Source: Siphlonurus alternatus (Eukaryota > Arthropoda > Insecta > Ephemeroptera > Siphlonuridae). Taken from it: 64,000 nucleotides of DNA. The stretch lies in NCBI GenBank assembly GCA_949825025.1, contig OX463780.1, positions 35,506,979 through 35,570,978 of the forward strand. Reading direction: 5' to 3'. The position numbers and the translations under genes were made by a program. Shown one piece after another: positions 1 to 12,800 of the stretch. The notes beneath the pieces were generated by a model, which made no database searches, was not told the origin of the DNA, and saw nothing but the letters and a program-made list of their open reading frames with translations. How positions within the stretch are numbered: the stretch's first letter is position 1; every line of letters starts with the position of its first letter.

Positions 1-320
1 AAAGATTATTGAATGATGGGAATGATGGACTACTGAGCAATATTTTTCCATTATGTATGAGTTTTTATTTTAGTATTTTGACTATATAATATATGTAATT
101 TATATATTATTATATATTGCTAATGAAAGAGATAATAAAATAAATGATATAGTGAAAGGTGTCAGGTCTGAAGAGATCACCAAAATATTGAAATTATCCT
201 CATTTTCATCACCAGCAGCGCCTCTTCAATATTTAACATGGCATTTTCTACGCTCCGTTTTATATGACCCTCCTCCCCTAAATTCTCTGTCTCCAAGTTG
301 GTGATTTGAGGTGCATTTAC

Positions 321-511
321 CTGGTGAGCTCGAAGCAGCAGGCGGTTTGAAGCTGCGAGCGCGAAGGCCGCTGCTGAGGCGGGCGCGTTGTTTCCTCCGT
401 GTCCGAGTCCCCCGCGGTGGTGTCCCAGCCCCAGCTCGGGGGGCGGGCTCAGCTCCATGGCGAGTGGCACGGCGCGGTCTCCAGCAGGGCTTGGGCAGCT
501 ACTACCCCCGC
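321..511 (-). CDS. Second coding exon of the same gene (partial gene, continues beyond the left edge)
   Basis: A 191-base GC-rich segment on the minus strand. It is bounded by an acceptor (TGTTGATGTTGCAG|GC, AG at 513-512) and a donor (CACCAG|GTAAAT, GT at 320-319). It supplies two bases to complete the codon split by the first exon, then 63 codons, and ends in phase 0. Joined to the first exon it reads through as ...LFSPSG-GGGSSCPSPAGD, then a Pro/Gly/His-rich stretch and an Ala-rich end (ASAAAFALAASNRLLLRAHQ). GC and CpG content fall at the donor, as expected of an exon edge. The frame stays open past the donor to a TGA at 179..177, so a retained-intron form with 47 more residues, including LNIEEALLVMK, is an alternative. 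No DNA-binding domain is present; it should lie beyond the window's left end. Confidence 0.6.
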
Positions 512-967
512 CTGCAACATCAACACACACTCCGTAAGGATATGCATGGTCATGGCTGATGGTGTAACTATATACTTCAAACCAGTAAATACAAATGTAT
601 TAAATATTACTATGTACATATTTAAACAAAAAATATTTCGTGAAGTCTACTTTTTAATTAATGATAGAATCTGCATAATTTTGTTTCAAGAAAAATTGTG
701 TAAACTCTTGTAAACATATTGTATTTCTTTAATTTTTTTTCTTCTATTTTATAGTTGATTTATTTAAATATTAAATTAGCCTATAAAACTTGGATCTGAC
801 CGGGAATATCTTTTTAATAGTGTTATTTTGTCAGCGTAGTTAAACAGTCTGCTGCTGCAACAGAACTGTTTAACTTTGATTTTTAATTGTTAGGTTTTAC
901 CATGATTTTCCTATACTAATTATTATTTTTCTAATATATTCTTTTACACATTTAATATCGAACTCAA

Positions 968-990
968 AATATTTGTTCATAAAATTAATG

Positions 991-1033
<43 letters not shown>
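968..1033. repeat. Poly-A tract
   Basis: An A-rich run with about 40 uninterrupted A. It could be the tail of a retroposed copy or a simple repeat. Confidence 0.7.
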
Positions 1034-1034
<1 letters not shown>

Positions 1035-1159
1035 GATTATACAGTAAAACAGATAAAATATCACACCTATAAAATTATATTGCACTCAATGAAGGTCCCA
1101 AACAAAACAAAAATAATAATAAAATAAATTAATAAACAAAAAATCGCAATGAATACCTG

Positions 1160-1430
1160 AATGATCCGGTAAGGCGTACATCCTGCTTGGATATTGAAGA
1201 GAAAATGAGTCAAAAAGTGGCCGACATGGGGATGTTATATAGTCACCCCCGACTCCGCCCCCACCCCCGTCCGCCCCGTTCCCCGTCTCGCAAGTACCCC
1301 CGGGGGATGTGCCGCGAAGTCAGTGATATTTAGCAAGCTCGAGGGATGTTGATAAACACGGTGAGAATTGAACTCGGCCCAATCATCGCCACCAGTCATT
1401 AGGGCGGGCGCTTGCTTCACGCTAGCTGAC
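1160..1430 (-). repeat. tRNA-derived SINE-like remnant
   Basis: On the minus strand an A-box-like region near 1425-1400 is followed by a good pol III B box (GAGTTCAATTC, 1375-1365) inside GGGCCGAGTTCAATTCTC. A GC-rich body follows and then an AT-rich tail past 1160. The tRNA-like part shares GCCGAGTTCAATTC with the element at 24.9 kb, which supports one family. Confidence 0.4.
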
Positions 1431-2188
1431 TACATGGTGTACGAGTATAATATATCCTAGATTAATTTATAGCTTTTTTTACCCTCTCTTTTATTTTATA
1501 CATGATGTTATGATAAAAAAAATATGAAACTTAATATGATAGAAGTAAATTTTGATAGCTCATACTCATTTCTATTTTTTTTTTTTCTTATTCTTTCAAC
1601 AAGCAAGTGAAAATTACATATAATTATATAATATATTTATAAACAAATATTATCTGGAAATGAAAAGAAATGATGGCTTCATATTGCTTTCTTTTTATTT
1701 TTTATTTTTATTATTTTTTTGTAAATTGAAATTGAACGCTTCTGTAAATATTTCGATTTATTTATTTATTTATTATTTTTTTTTTTTACACACAAAATTT
1801 TACTGGTCAATTGGTTCTTTTATCAAAAGATATATAAATATTATTTGGACTGTAGCGAAACAACATAACTATACAAACAACATCTTGCAAAGATAGATAT
1901 TTTATATTCTTTCGTATATACGTATCCTTGGATGATGAATAAAGGCACGTAAGTTGGATCATATATGATATCTTATGTTACATAGTTTGAAATGATTTTA
2001 TATTTTTTTTTAGAAATGATCATAAAATATTGTTAGAAATTCAACATTTTTCCAGTCTAGCAAATTATTTCGGCGGGGCAAATGTACTTTTAATATATAT
2101 TAATATTTTGTGTAACATGCAAATTGATGCAAGGCAAAAAGTTAATTTATTTAATTCACTTTGTTATTTATGTTGTTTTTTATTTGTT

Positions 2189-2191
<3 letters not shown>

Positions 2192-2274
<83 letters not shown>

Positions 2275-2275
2275 T
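2192..2275. repeat. (TC)n microsatellite
   Basis: About 84 bases of TC dinucleotides with one interruption. Confidence 0.95.
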
Positions 2276-2279
2276 AAAA

Positions 2280-3640
2280 AACAATTAAGATATAATTTAC
2301 TAAAAAATTACAATTTTTCATTTCTGTCTCCTTTTATTCTACAAAACTTGGTCGTTGTTACTATAATAAACTGATACAAATTAAAAAATAGAGATAAATA
2401 AATCAAAATCTATTCCTGCTGTAACTAAGTAAGCAAGGGAATGCAATCTATGATTCCCCACTACGTATATCAATCCACTGTAAGTATATAAGTACAGCAA
2501 GTACATCGCTCCCTATAGCCTGCCCCCCTGCCAAGCAAGCATCAAGCCCGCTGCTGCATTCTGTGCGTTACTACGAGCCTCCGGGCGCTTCATCAGGCCT
2601 GATATAAACGGGACTGCGCAACCAGATAAATTGAGACCACCTCGCCTTGCTAGCATATTGGAATACTGACAAAATTGTCTACCTGGTCACTACTGCTAAT
2701 GATCAGAAAATAAACGCATTCCCGCCATTCACAAGTTACTTCATGTAGTTCAAAACTTTACCGTAAGTTCAGTGATAACAGCGCTAACTATCGGACGTTT
2801 GGTAACTTAAACTCACAATAATAATCAATCAAATAGCGCAAATCATAAATATGGGTTCTAGACAAAATAATTATATAAAATTTTCATATTAGAGAAAAAT
2901 ATAAAATTTATAGTTTACAACAATCTATCAAAGCATCCAATTATTATTTATTATATTATATATGCTTTAATTTATATATATATATATATATGCACATAAA
3001 ACATAATATGTATATATATATAGAGACATATATTATTTCATAAATTTCTTTATCTCGAATCTGTCTGTATGAATATAATATATAATAGTATGTAATTTCA
3101 TATAAAAATTTACTTGTTACTTTTTAAAAGTTACGAGCCAGAAGCAAATTTTTGGCATCTAAATAGCTTTGTACGGAAGCCAAGTCACTGAATTGAAATT
3201 ATACGAACACGCCTGCACGCGGCGTTGTGGTATTATAGCTTAATTTTCTTTATGTATATATATATATATATATATATATGATCATTATATGAGAAAGAAA
3301 TTATATAAAATCAATGCCTTAGAACTTATCATCCGTACTGCAGATATTTTTGAACAATTATTATATATACCACTTACTTAAAAATGTAATAACTATTTTT
3401 ACTTTTTATATAATTACAGTTTTTTTTTAACAGAAATTGTGCCAAACATCAGATATTTCTCAAGGCTAACCACCTTTTGACTCAATATTTTCCAAGTGAT
3501 TTAATAATTAAAACATCATGACATATATTTTTTATTTTCATCATTATAATGCAATACATTTTTTTGACGAAAAACTTGAAAAAAAAATTTAAAATATTAT
3601 TTTATCCTACTAGCTGTATAAAAAGAGAAAAAAAACTGTA
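2280..3640. other. AT-rich intronic stretch
   Basis: Short TA tracts (2974-2990, 3257-3280) and a moderately GC-richer patch at 2410-2730. No exon, RNA gene or element was resolved. Confidence 0.5.
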
Positions 3641-3688
3641 AACTCGATGGTGGTGGTGCCATCTATCTAAACTACCCGCCTGCCTCAA

Positions 3689-3724
3689 TGACGTAAATGG
3701 TGACGTAAATTGGGGATGACGTCA
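3689..3724. promoter_or_regulatory. CRE cluster in the intron
   Basis: Two CRE-like TGACGTAA sites (3689-3696, 3701-3708) and one full TGACGTCA (3717-3724) lie within 36 bases, in a short GC-richer patch surrounded by AT-rich DNA. Confidence 0.4.
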
Positions 3725-4352
3725 CACTGCAAGGGGGGCGTACCCTCATTGAATATTATTTCTGAAGCAAAATTCTGAAAGGAATTCTAAGAAAGTTTCA
3801 TCAAAAATAAAACATAACTGTTTTTATTTTTATTATTAATTTATTCCTAACTTTGTAGCAGTAGTTAAAATATAAGAAGCAAATACTTATGTATATGCAA
3901 TATTATATATATATACTAACTGCAGTTATATATAAATTATAAGTATATAGTAAAAAAAAGTTTTAATGGAAATCTTTAAATTTCCTTACCTTTTAATAAT
4001 TGTCGTGATCTTCAATTCAATGACTCATATATATTGAGTCATTGAAGATCATAAAAATTCATAAATAATTTAAACATGTCTTTCTTAAAAGTAGACACAT
4101 TAAAATTCTTCATAAAAAGTGTTTTTAATACCATAATTATATTGTGTCAAGGAGAGCCTATCGAGAGAGAATAAAGGTTGATTCACTTTCTTGCATTTTT
4201 AAAGGTGGTATTTAACTTTTTTTTGCGAGAAAAATGGAAACAAATTTTATTTATAATTCTTTATTATTGTATATTTATATTGTATATATTATAAATATGA
4301 CAATATGTGACCGTTATGTTTATGTGTAATTTCAAATCATAGTGCATTGCAT

Positions 4353-5008
4353 TTAAAGTAGAGTGAGCGATTGCATTTTTTTTAATATTTTATTTTCTAA
4401 AAATAGTTTAAGCTGCCTTCTATTGAGGAATGAAAACCGAAAAATTCCATCTCAAATAGTTTCACCACAAAAAATTCCCAAAGTTGGTGTTTCGGGGGCC
4501 TTTGACGTGCAGCCTTATGGAACATAAAACCGCGTTTTACTCCAACATTTTCTGAACTATGCTACCATTTAAAAAATACCTACGTAATCTATGATGAATT
4601 CTTTAATGGATTTTTAAATAAAAAATTTTTTTTACGGAGCCGTTTTTTCGGAAAAAAATCTTTAAGTTTTTGCGGGTTAATTCCCATAAGGATTTTCATG
4701 ATTTTTTTCCAAGAAAACGACCCCGTGAAAAAATCTTTTTATTTGAAAATTCATTAAAGAATTCATCATAGATTACGTAAGTATTTTTTAAATGGTACCA
4801 TAGTTCAGAAAAAGTTGGAGTAAAACGCGGTTTTATGTTCCATAAGGCTGCACGTTAAAGGCCTCCGAAACACCAACTTTGGGAATTTTTTGTGGTGAAA
4901 CTATTTGAGATGGAATTTTTTGGTTTTCATTTCTGAATAGAAGGCAGCTTAAACTATTTTTAAAAAATAAAATATTAAAAAAAAATGAACTCGCTCACTC
5001 TACTTTAA
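4353..5008. mobile_element. Long fold-back element (656 bp) with TTAAAGTAGAG termini
   Basis: Two arms of about 300 bases are nearly perfect inverted copies (4353-4650 against 5008-4715), separated by a short loop. The ends are TTAAAGTAGAGTGAGCGA and its complement. No coding capacity. The terminal motif resembles that of the fold-back at 6962-7334. A clear target-site duplication was not resolved. Confidence 0.85.
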
Positions 5009-5079
5009 TGTAACCAATGATGACGTATTCATATTCATACCATATAGATGCTACGTAAAAATAGTCATGATAAGAAATC

Positions 5080-5229
5080 TTAAGGGGCATTCACAAAGTC
5101 TTAAGGTCACATTTAAGGCTCGATAATTTAAAGCTTGATTTTAGACCTGTTTTTTAGACCCAAAATTTCTGGTCTTAAATTTTCGAGCCTTAAATGTGGC
5201 CTTAAGGCTTTGTGAATGTCCCCTCTTAT
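5080..5229. mobile_element. Small fold-back MITE (150 bp)
   Basis: Inverted arms beginning GGGGCATTCACAAAG / GGGGACATTCACAAAG continue through AAGGCTCGA. It lies only about 70 bases from the previous fold-back. A loosely similar terminus (GGGAGCATTCACAGA) occurs at about 35664. Confidence 0.75.
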
Positions 5230-5984
5230 CTTATATTACAACACATCACAACTTTTACTATATATGATAGTATTTATCATCATTGAATATAATGTCATTG
5301 AAGCAACAAAATACTATAATATATAATTATATTGTTTATCTGGAAATAAAAGCATTTTCTGTTGTCTTTATGGAAACCTATTCCTATGTATATACATTTG
5401 TGTGTTCATAATGTTTTAGCCAACTTAAAGATTTTGGTATTACTATTTAAAAAAAAATCATTTACATGGTTTTTAGTTTATTAAGGATTATTTATTAAAC
5501 CTTATAATTATTTATAACTTCTACATTTATAAAAACTAATACAATTAAGTTTGTATTATATTAAGTTTAAAGTTATATGCAGACGTCATAGACGTGATTT
5601 ACGAAAAAAGAAGTTATCCGAAAATGCATTCCAAAATATCAGAATATATCCATACAGGTTTCTCCTCGTTTATAATTAGTGCGAATACTGCGAATTAAAA
5701 AAAAAAAAAAAGTGTTATATATATTATCTTCCTTTGAGAAATAATGCCCTTTAAAGTGATAAATTCACAACAGATTCTCAAATTTTCTCTTTTTTCCATT
5801 GATTAACTAACCAAAAGATTAAAACTGAAATTGTACTGGTCAATGATATAAGAACATAAATTATTACAAAATCCTTACATAATTTTATAAGGAAGGTGTG
5901 AGGTAAAATCATTGTACGACTAGGCTACTAAAAAAGCTGACGTGATAGCTAAGTGTGCGAGGGCGTTGTGCGGGCGTCAGACGC

Positions 5985-6128
5985 TAAGATCTGAACCCAC
6001 CCCCTTGGCTCCCGCTCGCTCGCACCGCTGCTGCGGTGGCGGAGCTTTTATTACGTGTCTGTTGACGTCATCAACTGCGGCAAATCAATGCCCGGGCCGG
6101 TGACGTCAAACAGAAGCAAGTGACGTCA
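5985..6128 (-). promoter_or_regulatory. Triple-CRE candidate alternative promoter inside the long intron
   Basis: Three exact TGACGTCA palindromes (6121-6128, 6101-6108, 6063-6070) precede, in minus-strand order, a TATA-like ATAAAAG (6051-6045) and a GC-rich segment with a possible initiator near 6010-5990. The island is much richer in GC and CpG than the surrounding intron. The minus-strand orientation matches the gene, so it could start a shorter isoform. No first exon with a convincing donor was found downstream, so an enhancer is equally possible. Confidence 0.4.
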
Positions 6129-6152
6129 TTCGTCCAGCCAGCCGCGTGTATC

Positions 6153-6185
6153 ATGAGCCATGCAAAGGCTTCCCTTACAAGACTG
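6153..6185 (+). other. Candidate plus-strand first exon: short ORF ending at a consensus splice donor
   Basis: Immediately beside the triple-CRE block, an ATG at 6153 opens eleven codons (MSHAKASLTRL). They end exactly at a full consensus donor, CTG|GTAAGT (GT at 6186-6187). It would fit a divergent or antisense transcript from the same CRE island. No downstream partner exon was identified, so it may be chance. Confidence 0.2.
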
Positions 6186-6649
6186 GTAAGTCTGCCGGCC
6201 GGCGTATCACACAAGTAGTGAAAACAAAAGTTTTTCAAATAAATTTTATACTATGTATGGAAAGTATGGAAGAGGGGTTATAAAACTCTGTGTTAACTTT
6301 GTTTAATTACAACTTCCTTTATTCATGCAGTAATTAAATATCCAAGCATTTTGTAACATATTTTTAATGGGATGACACTGCCATATATTATACTGTAAAT
6401 ACACATAATAATATACAAAAAAATCCATTGATTTGAAATTCAATGAGTTTGAATTTACGTCATTATTTTAAAATAACATTACATTTCAATGAATAAATCT
6501 GCAAGTTCTATTTGTGAAATTTCATTTATTTATTTTATTTTTTATTTTATTTATTTATTTTTTACTTTTTTTTTTAAGCTGGCTGCCTGGCTCCAGTCTC
6601 CTTTATTCCTATTGCAAGTGTAGATAGTAGACAAATAAAAAATAATGGG

Positions 6650-6815
6650 TGCGTTTCGCGAAGAAGTTAGCCAGGTCTCTAACCACGAGCGTTTAGCTTA
6701 ACCACGTTTAACTATACCTGTTTTACGTGCTAAACCACCTAATTAAACGTGGTTAAGTTAAACGTGGTTAAGTTAAACGTGGTTAGAAACCTGGCTAACT
6801 TCTTCGTAAATAGTG
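6650..6815. mobile_element. Small MITE with internal 15-bp repeats
   Basis: Terminal inverted repeats GAAGAAGTTAGCCAGG... / ...CCTGGCTAACTTCTTC. The right arm holds three tandem AAACGTGGTTAAGTT-type repeats, whereas the left arm has only a partial equivalent. Confidence 0.75.
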
Positions 6816-6961
6816 CTCATTAAAATTTAATATACAACATAATTATCAATTGATTTTTGTTTTGTTTGTATATCATAATGAAAATTATAAAACTGTATAC
6901 CATATAAAACCAATATAATATACTATCAACGTTGTCCTGATTACAATCATTATTATATGTG

Positions 6962-7334
6962 TTAAGGTAGAGATAATACGGATCAGCTGGCCCAATGCTA
7001 AAAAAATCCCATTCATAAAAATTATGAAAAAAATTTAAAATGTTCTCCTCTACATCCCCTATCAGTAGGTAAAATATCAGGTATACAAAAACGAGCTAGT
7101 TTTCGAGTTATTAATTTTTAAAGTTGACCAATTTAACATGGAAGTTCCATTTCTCCATGTTAAATTGGTCAACTTTAAAAATTAATAACTCGAAAACTAG
7201 CTCGTTTTTGTATACCTGATATTTTACCTACTGATAGGGGATGTAGAGGAGAACACTTTAAATTTTTTTCATAATTTTTATGAATGGGATTTTTTTAGCA
7301 TTGGGCCAGCTGATCTGTATTATCTCTACCTTAA
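6962..7334. mobile_element. Near-perfect fold-back element (373 bp)
   Basis: The arms pair almost base for base around a short centre at about 7146. The ends are TTAAGGTAGAGATAATACG and its near complement, resembling the TTAAAGTAGAG ends of the 4.4 kb element. Noncoding. Confidence 0.85.
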
Positions 7335-8018
7335 TGTTACCATATATATATATTTTATGTATTATAAGATTAAACGATTAAAACGATTGCTTTGATGTTT
7401 TGTTTAGGATTCCAGTCAGCCGTGTTATGCCATTGGGGTCAGATTTGTTGCCAATGTTATTATATCATTATATCTTCTGATGATCGATAATTATTATTGT
7501 GAGGTGAAATAATAATTATCAATGTAGAATCTTTTACTTTCACAATATTCACTCAATATATAAATATATTTATAACCAGCTGTAATTATATAATTATAAT
7601 TGTTGCATTATAGTAATAAAAATAATAAACAACATGAAACAGGATGAGTTTTTTTTACAAAACCTATAAAATATGCATGCAAGTAAAAGTAAAAAGACGT
7701 TGTTTTTTTTTCTTTTTTTCAAATTTAAAGTTTAATATAATTATGCATGACTTATTCTATAATACTTTTATTTTTTGCAATATATATTAAATGATAAAAC
7801 AAAACCAAAGTGAAATTTGTCAATTTAAATAAATAACTATTAAAAAAAAAAACGTTGTTGAAACCACACTTTTTCCCATAACTTTCTCCTTTCAATTAAA
7901 TACAAACATACCTTTAAAAATCACAATTGCTATTTTAAATTTTGTTTAGTGGTTGGTCGCCACACAAGTCACGCGGCTCGTCACAAGTTAAACGGGCTTT
8001 CAGCCAACTCGAGGATCT

Positions 8019-8050
8019 CACGTGCTGTTCAGACGTTATAACGTCACGTG
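8019..8050. promoter_or_regulatory. Paired E-boxes with an overlapping CRE half
   Basis: Two CACGTG E-boxes (8019-8024, 8045-8050) with TAACGTCA (8039-8046) overlapping the second. The patch at 7960-8110 is GC-richer than its flanks. CACGTG is the canonical bHLH site (for example CLOCK/CYCLE, MITF, Myc classes). Confidence 0.35.
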
Positions 8051-8908
8051 TACCACGAGGAGCACCAGACGAGGCGCTGCACGCCCACCTTTATGTCCTC
8101 TATAGTATTGCTATAATCTAGAGTTTCTATAAACATTGCAATTATCAATAGTAAAGGATAACCACTATATAGAGAAGATCAACTGTATGACGCCCACGCT
8201 CGTTCATTCATAACTCCCCAGTCTATCAAGGACTCCATTTCATGTTAACATAACAGTATATATAAATAGAACGTTGAGATTAGGGATTACACTCCTGACT
8301 TACCAAAAATTCTTTTTAGATTAACTCCCACACAAGCATCGCTACTCTTATACAAGAATATATTTTTTTTTTCCGTTGCTAAAAGTCTCGGAAATCATTA
8401 ATGCTTTTTTTTTTTTTCTTTTTTAAAAAAAAGGTACGCACTATAGAATTTAATTTACTATAAGAAATATAAATAGTAACTAGTCATTTTTCATTGCTTT
8501 CTTTACAAAATAAATCTATACAAATAGAATTAATTTTATAGTAGGACTTTCATTCATTTTAAAAAGTTGTACTCCATTTTTAAGAATTAAAATTGTGACA
8601 CATATGCAGTTATAATATATTATATAACTATACTAGCCTAAATATTTTTTTTTTACATTAATTTGAAGTCAATTCATACAAGTTACAAAATCTTGTTATA
8701 CCTGCGTATCTTTGAACATCATCATTAAGATTCCTATCTGGGAGAAATTCTAATTAATACCTACTATAAAGTCTTACACAAATTATATAAAAAAAAAGGC
8801 TAAAGCCATGACATCATTATATCAAGTCTATTATATGGTCAGTCCTTTTCAATTCATGGAACAGTAAAAACAGTACTAATTACTCTTGGAGCTAAAATTT
8901 CCAACTGT

Positions 8909-8927
8909 TGACGTCATAAGTCACGTG
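8909..8927. promoter_or_regulatory. Adjacent CRE and E-box
   Basis: A full TGACGTCA (8909-8916) is followed five bases later by CACGTG (8922-8927). The GC-richer patch runs to about 9140. The CRE plus E-box pairing repeats that at 8.0 kb. Confidence 0.35.
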
Positions 8928-9139
8928 ACCTTGTAGACAGTAGCAGACTACTGAGGATCTCCCTCTGCTCCTCATCGCCCTGACGAGTACCAACACGCCC
9001 CCTCACCAGCTGATTCATTCATTCCCTACAACCTTGAGGATCACTTGGAGTGTTAGTTGGAGTCGCGGTGTCATAGAAGTCACGGTCAAGACCTTAATAA
9101 TAACGGACCTCTCAGTACTTTCAATAAATTGTTAACGTA

Positions 9140-11760
9140 CTCACGAGAAAGGTGATAGTGACGACAAAAGATTTGACAAGCAAATTATATGAAATTTATT
9201 CATATGGTGTATACGAGTACTCCATAGGGCAGTAACAGGCACGATTACTTCATATAACCATTAATTAACTACATATAATAAACACGCAAAAATTTATAGT
9301 AGGTGTTTCAAAGTTTATCTAAAAATTAGAAAATATAAATAAAATTATAAAGTCAAAGTTTTTAATTTTAGAACCTGGGATGTTTTTTCCGATTAAAGTG
9401 TGATTTAGAAAGTAAGTATTATTATTATAAAAGCATGCAGTAATAAAAACATAGCATTTTTTCTATTTTAAAACCATTTTTAGTGCTATTAAAAGCACTG
9501 TTAAATGAAGTTGCTAATCCTTTGATGACATTAATGCCACACCTTAAATGTTGAAGTAATAGTATATTTACTTTCTTAAGAAATTAACTGTCAATTGTAA
9601 AATTTATTGCAATATAAAAATGTAGTTAAATAAATATGACATAAATTTTTAAAACATTTAAATTTATATTTAATCGTATATTATAATAATTCTTTTACAT
9701 TGACTGCGAAAGCTTTGATTTGCAAGAATTAAAAAACTGCAATGCAGTAATATAAGAATCATATATATTATTCATAGAAGAAGGTTTGAATATTTTAAAT
9801 AGTTAAAATTATGCATTGAAAATTTAAAAACACATTTACCAAACACCTCATTGCAATTAGATTCTATAACAATTGTTTTTCTACCATTACCATTATCTTT
9901 TTTTTTAGCATGCATGACTATAAAAGTACCCAATTACACTAGAAATATATGATTTATAATTAAATTAAAATATGAGACACTAATTACAATTTAAAAACCA
10001 TCCATAAAATATTTATACTTTTTTTTTATTTTAATTTTTGTGTCATCATATTCAGTAGTATTATATTACAAAAAACCTGCTAGATTTAATAATATTAAGG
10101 TTTATATGGAATGGTATATAAAATTAAAATCATTGGGCAACAGAAGACGGTACATGGTGATGAACCGTGAAGCTAACAGCACGCTATGGCTACCTATAGT
10201 TTAAGTAAAATAATTTTTAAATTTCATTAAGATTAAAATTCAATCTTACTACATTATAAAATAAACTTTATTGATAAGTGGAGAAATGTTTAAGGACGAG
10301 ACGAGCAGACGGGGTCACGCCTCGGGTCAAAGTGAAAGTCTTACTGACTGGTATACCCAACCTGTCTGCCTATCTACCTATATGTAAGCGAACCCAGATA
10401 GGAGCATGGTGACTCGAGAATAGCACGCCATTTCTTGATACTCAATCACCTCGATCCTTTTTAACCATACTGTACAAACACATATTATACATGATACTTT
10501 ATTCTTACTTGACAAATAACTTTTGTGAAACAATATTTTCAAAACTTGTTAATATAAATTTTGTTTTGTATATTTTTATGGTTTTAAAAAATTAGCCAAT
10601 CAGGAAGTAGGATGGGCTTATCTTTTTTTCTTAATCTTTATAATATTTTATGTAGATTTTAAAAACACGTTGTATAAAAAATAGAAAAATATTTGAAAGG
10701 TGTAATTTACTGTGAAAAAGTGTAAGCAAAATATATTATATTATATTGTAAATTTAAAAATACTTTGCCTAAAGCAAATGTAAACAAGAAATATTAAGAA
10801 AATTACTTTTAAAAAGTCAAAATTAGCATATATTATATTGCTTTTAATAATAAAACAATTATTCAAAGGAATATTTAAAAAATTATTTTAATTATACTAT
10901 ACAGTAACAAAATTTAAAGTGTTCTTAATTTTTTTAAGCAATAAATCAATTAAAAATTGTTTCTTAAGCTGTTAAGATCACTGTTTGTTTGCATTCATTA
11001 ACTCAAAATCATTATTTTTGCTCATATATTCTCAATTTTCTCAATTAACTTTGACGATTCTAATTAGTATTTGCCACCTTAAGTAGTAATGATCATTACT
11101 TAATTGTAAATTTTTAAACCATGTAATTTAGTACGTAGAAAAACAGATATACTGTAACATTAAAAAAATTATGTACTAAATTTTTAGCTTAATTAGATAA
11201 TTTCTGTAGTTGTTAAACACTTTTAACACTTGAATACATTGTTGTGGATACGGACAATTTGAGACGAACAAAACAATTAACAATTAACAATAGCAATACG
11301 CACCTGAATGTGAAGTTATTTAATACTAAAGTCCTTAATATTATATTATTTAGAAGCAGCTAATTTCTAATAATTTTCTTTCGCGTGGCTTTACATTTTT
11401 AATTAATTAAATTATAAAATAATGGCCATTTAGCAGATTGATTAGATGCCAAATTCTGGACTCTGCTCTTATCAACTACTCAGCAGGGATAAGTAACGAA
11501 GATGATACAAATATGTATACCTGGATCCTATAAAAAAAGAAAAGGAAAACAACTTTTAAAATACATTTTTTACACACTTTGGTATTTACAGTACACATAA
11601 AATTGCTGCTTAACAAACTGATTTTATTTTTATTTTTTAAAAGCTATTTTATATCTCTGTTACCTTAAAAATATTCTCCCATTTTTAACTATAATTTGTT
11701 TTGATTTCTTCCATTATATGTAGGAGTTGTAATTAAAAACGAACAAAGTTATAATATATA

Positions 11761-11814
<54 letters not shown>

Positions 11815-12270
11815 TAATATATATATAATATATATAATATATATATATTATATATATATTATATTTATTATTATATTATATTTTATTATTATATAATTAT
11901 ATATATATATAATTATGCAAAGATTCGTGATATATTCAAAACTGGTTTTTAGTTGATCTAAAAATAGCTTCAGAGAACCAACATTTAAATGTATATATAC
12001 ATAATTATTTTATATTTTAAACTGGTTCGACATAATTGCAAATTCTTTTATCTAAATTTATACTTGGATGATATAAAAAAATAGTAAAGTATGTGCTCCA
12101 TATTTAAAACTGCTTTAAAACTAGAATTTTATTTGTCGCCCTAAATTTCAATGAGAACAAAAAAATAATTAACCTTCAATGTTATATCTGTCTATAAGTA
12201 TAATGCTCTCCAAATTATAAAAATATTCATTGATGATGAAATAATAAAATTGCATTACTTACAATATAAT
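9140..12270. other. AT-rich intronic desert
   Basis: Only a GC-richer patch at 10280-10460 and the TA tract near 11.8 kb stand out. No ORF above background. Confidence 0.5.
11752..11914. repeat. (TA)n-rich tract
   Basis: An imperfect TA dinucleotide array with ATTATA interruptions. Confidence 0.9.
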
Positions 12271-12342
12271 ATCCTACAATAATATACACATTTTTTTTAT
12301 ACAAATTTATATAAAAAAATGTGTATATTATTGTTGGAATAG
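12271..12342. repeat. Short inverted repeat
   Basis: Arms CAATAATATACACATTTTTT and its complement surround a short AT loop, giving a stable hairpin. Confidence 0.6.
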
Positions 12343-12419
12343 GTGACAATTTCATATATTATAAATATTTCAAAGCAAGTTGGTGATCATAACCATTCCT
12401 TAATGATAAGAAAATTATA

Positions 12420-12420
<1 letters not shown>

Positions 12421-12486
<66 letters not shown>

Positions 12487-12492
12487 TTATAT
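12421..12492. repeat. (TA)n microsatellite
   Basis: About 60 bases of uninterrupted TA followed by imperfect repeats. Confidence 0.95.
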
Positions 12493-12800
12493 ATGTAACG
12501 TTAAATGTGTTCTATTATTATAGTGTTATAACGGTCTAATTATAATTTTATATACTAATCAAATCAATTGTTAATTTAATTTGTGTTTTAGTATGTGAAA
12601 ATCTGAAGTCCATAGTCACAATTTGCTAATATTACTAACAATTTTTTGTCATCTTTGCCATCTTGTCTAAAATTTATCTGAATGAAAGTGGCGTTCCCCG
12701 TTTGCGAGTAAACTTTTGGGGTGCATGGTAATAGTATAATTGTTTTTCTGAATAAACAAATTTAAGAAAACCAACAAGTTGATGATGCGCATCAGTTGCA

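Noticed and set aside
2030..2374. 114-codon ORF through the (TC)n repeat
   Set aside because: Coding length comes from the microsatellite (Ser-Leu repeats) and AT-rich flanks.
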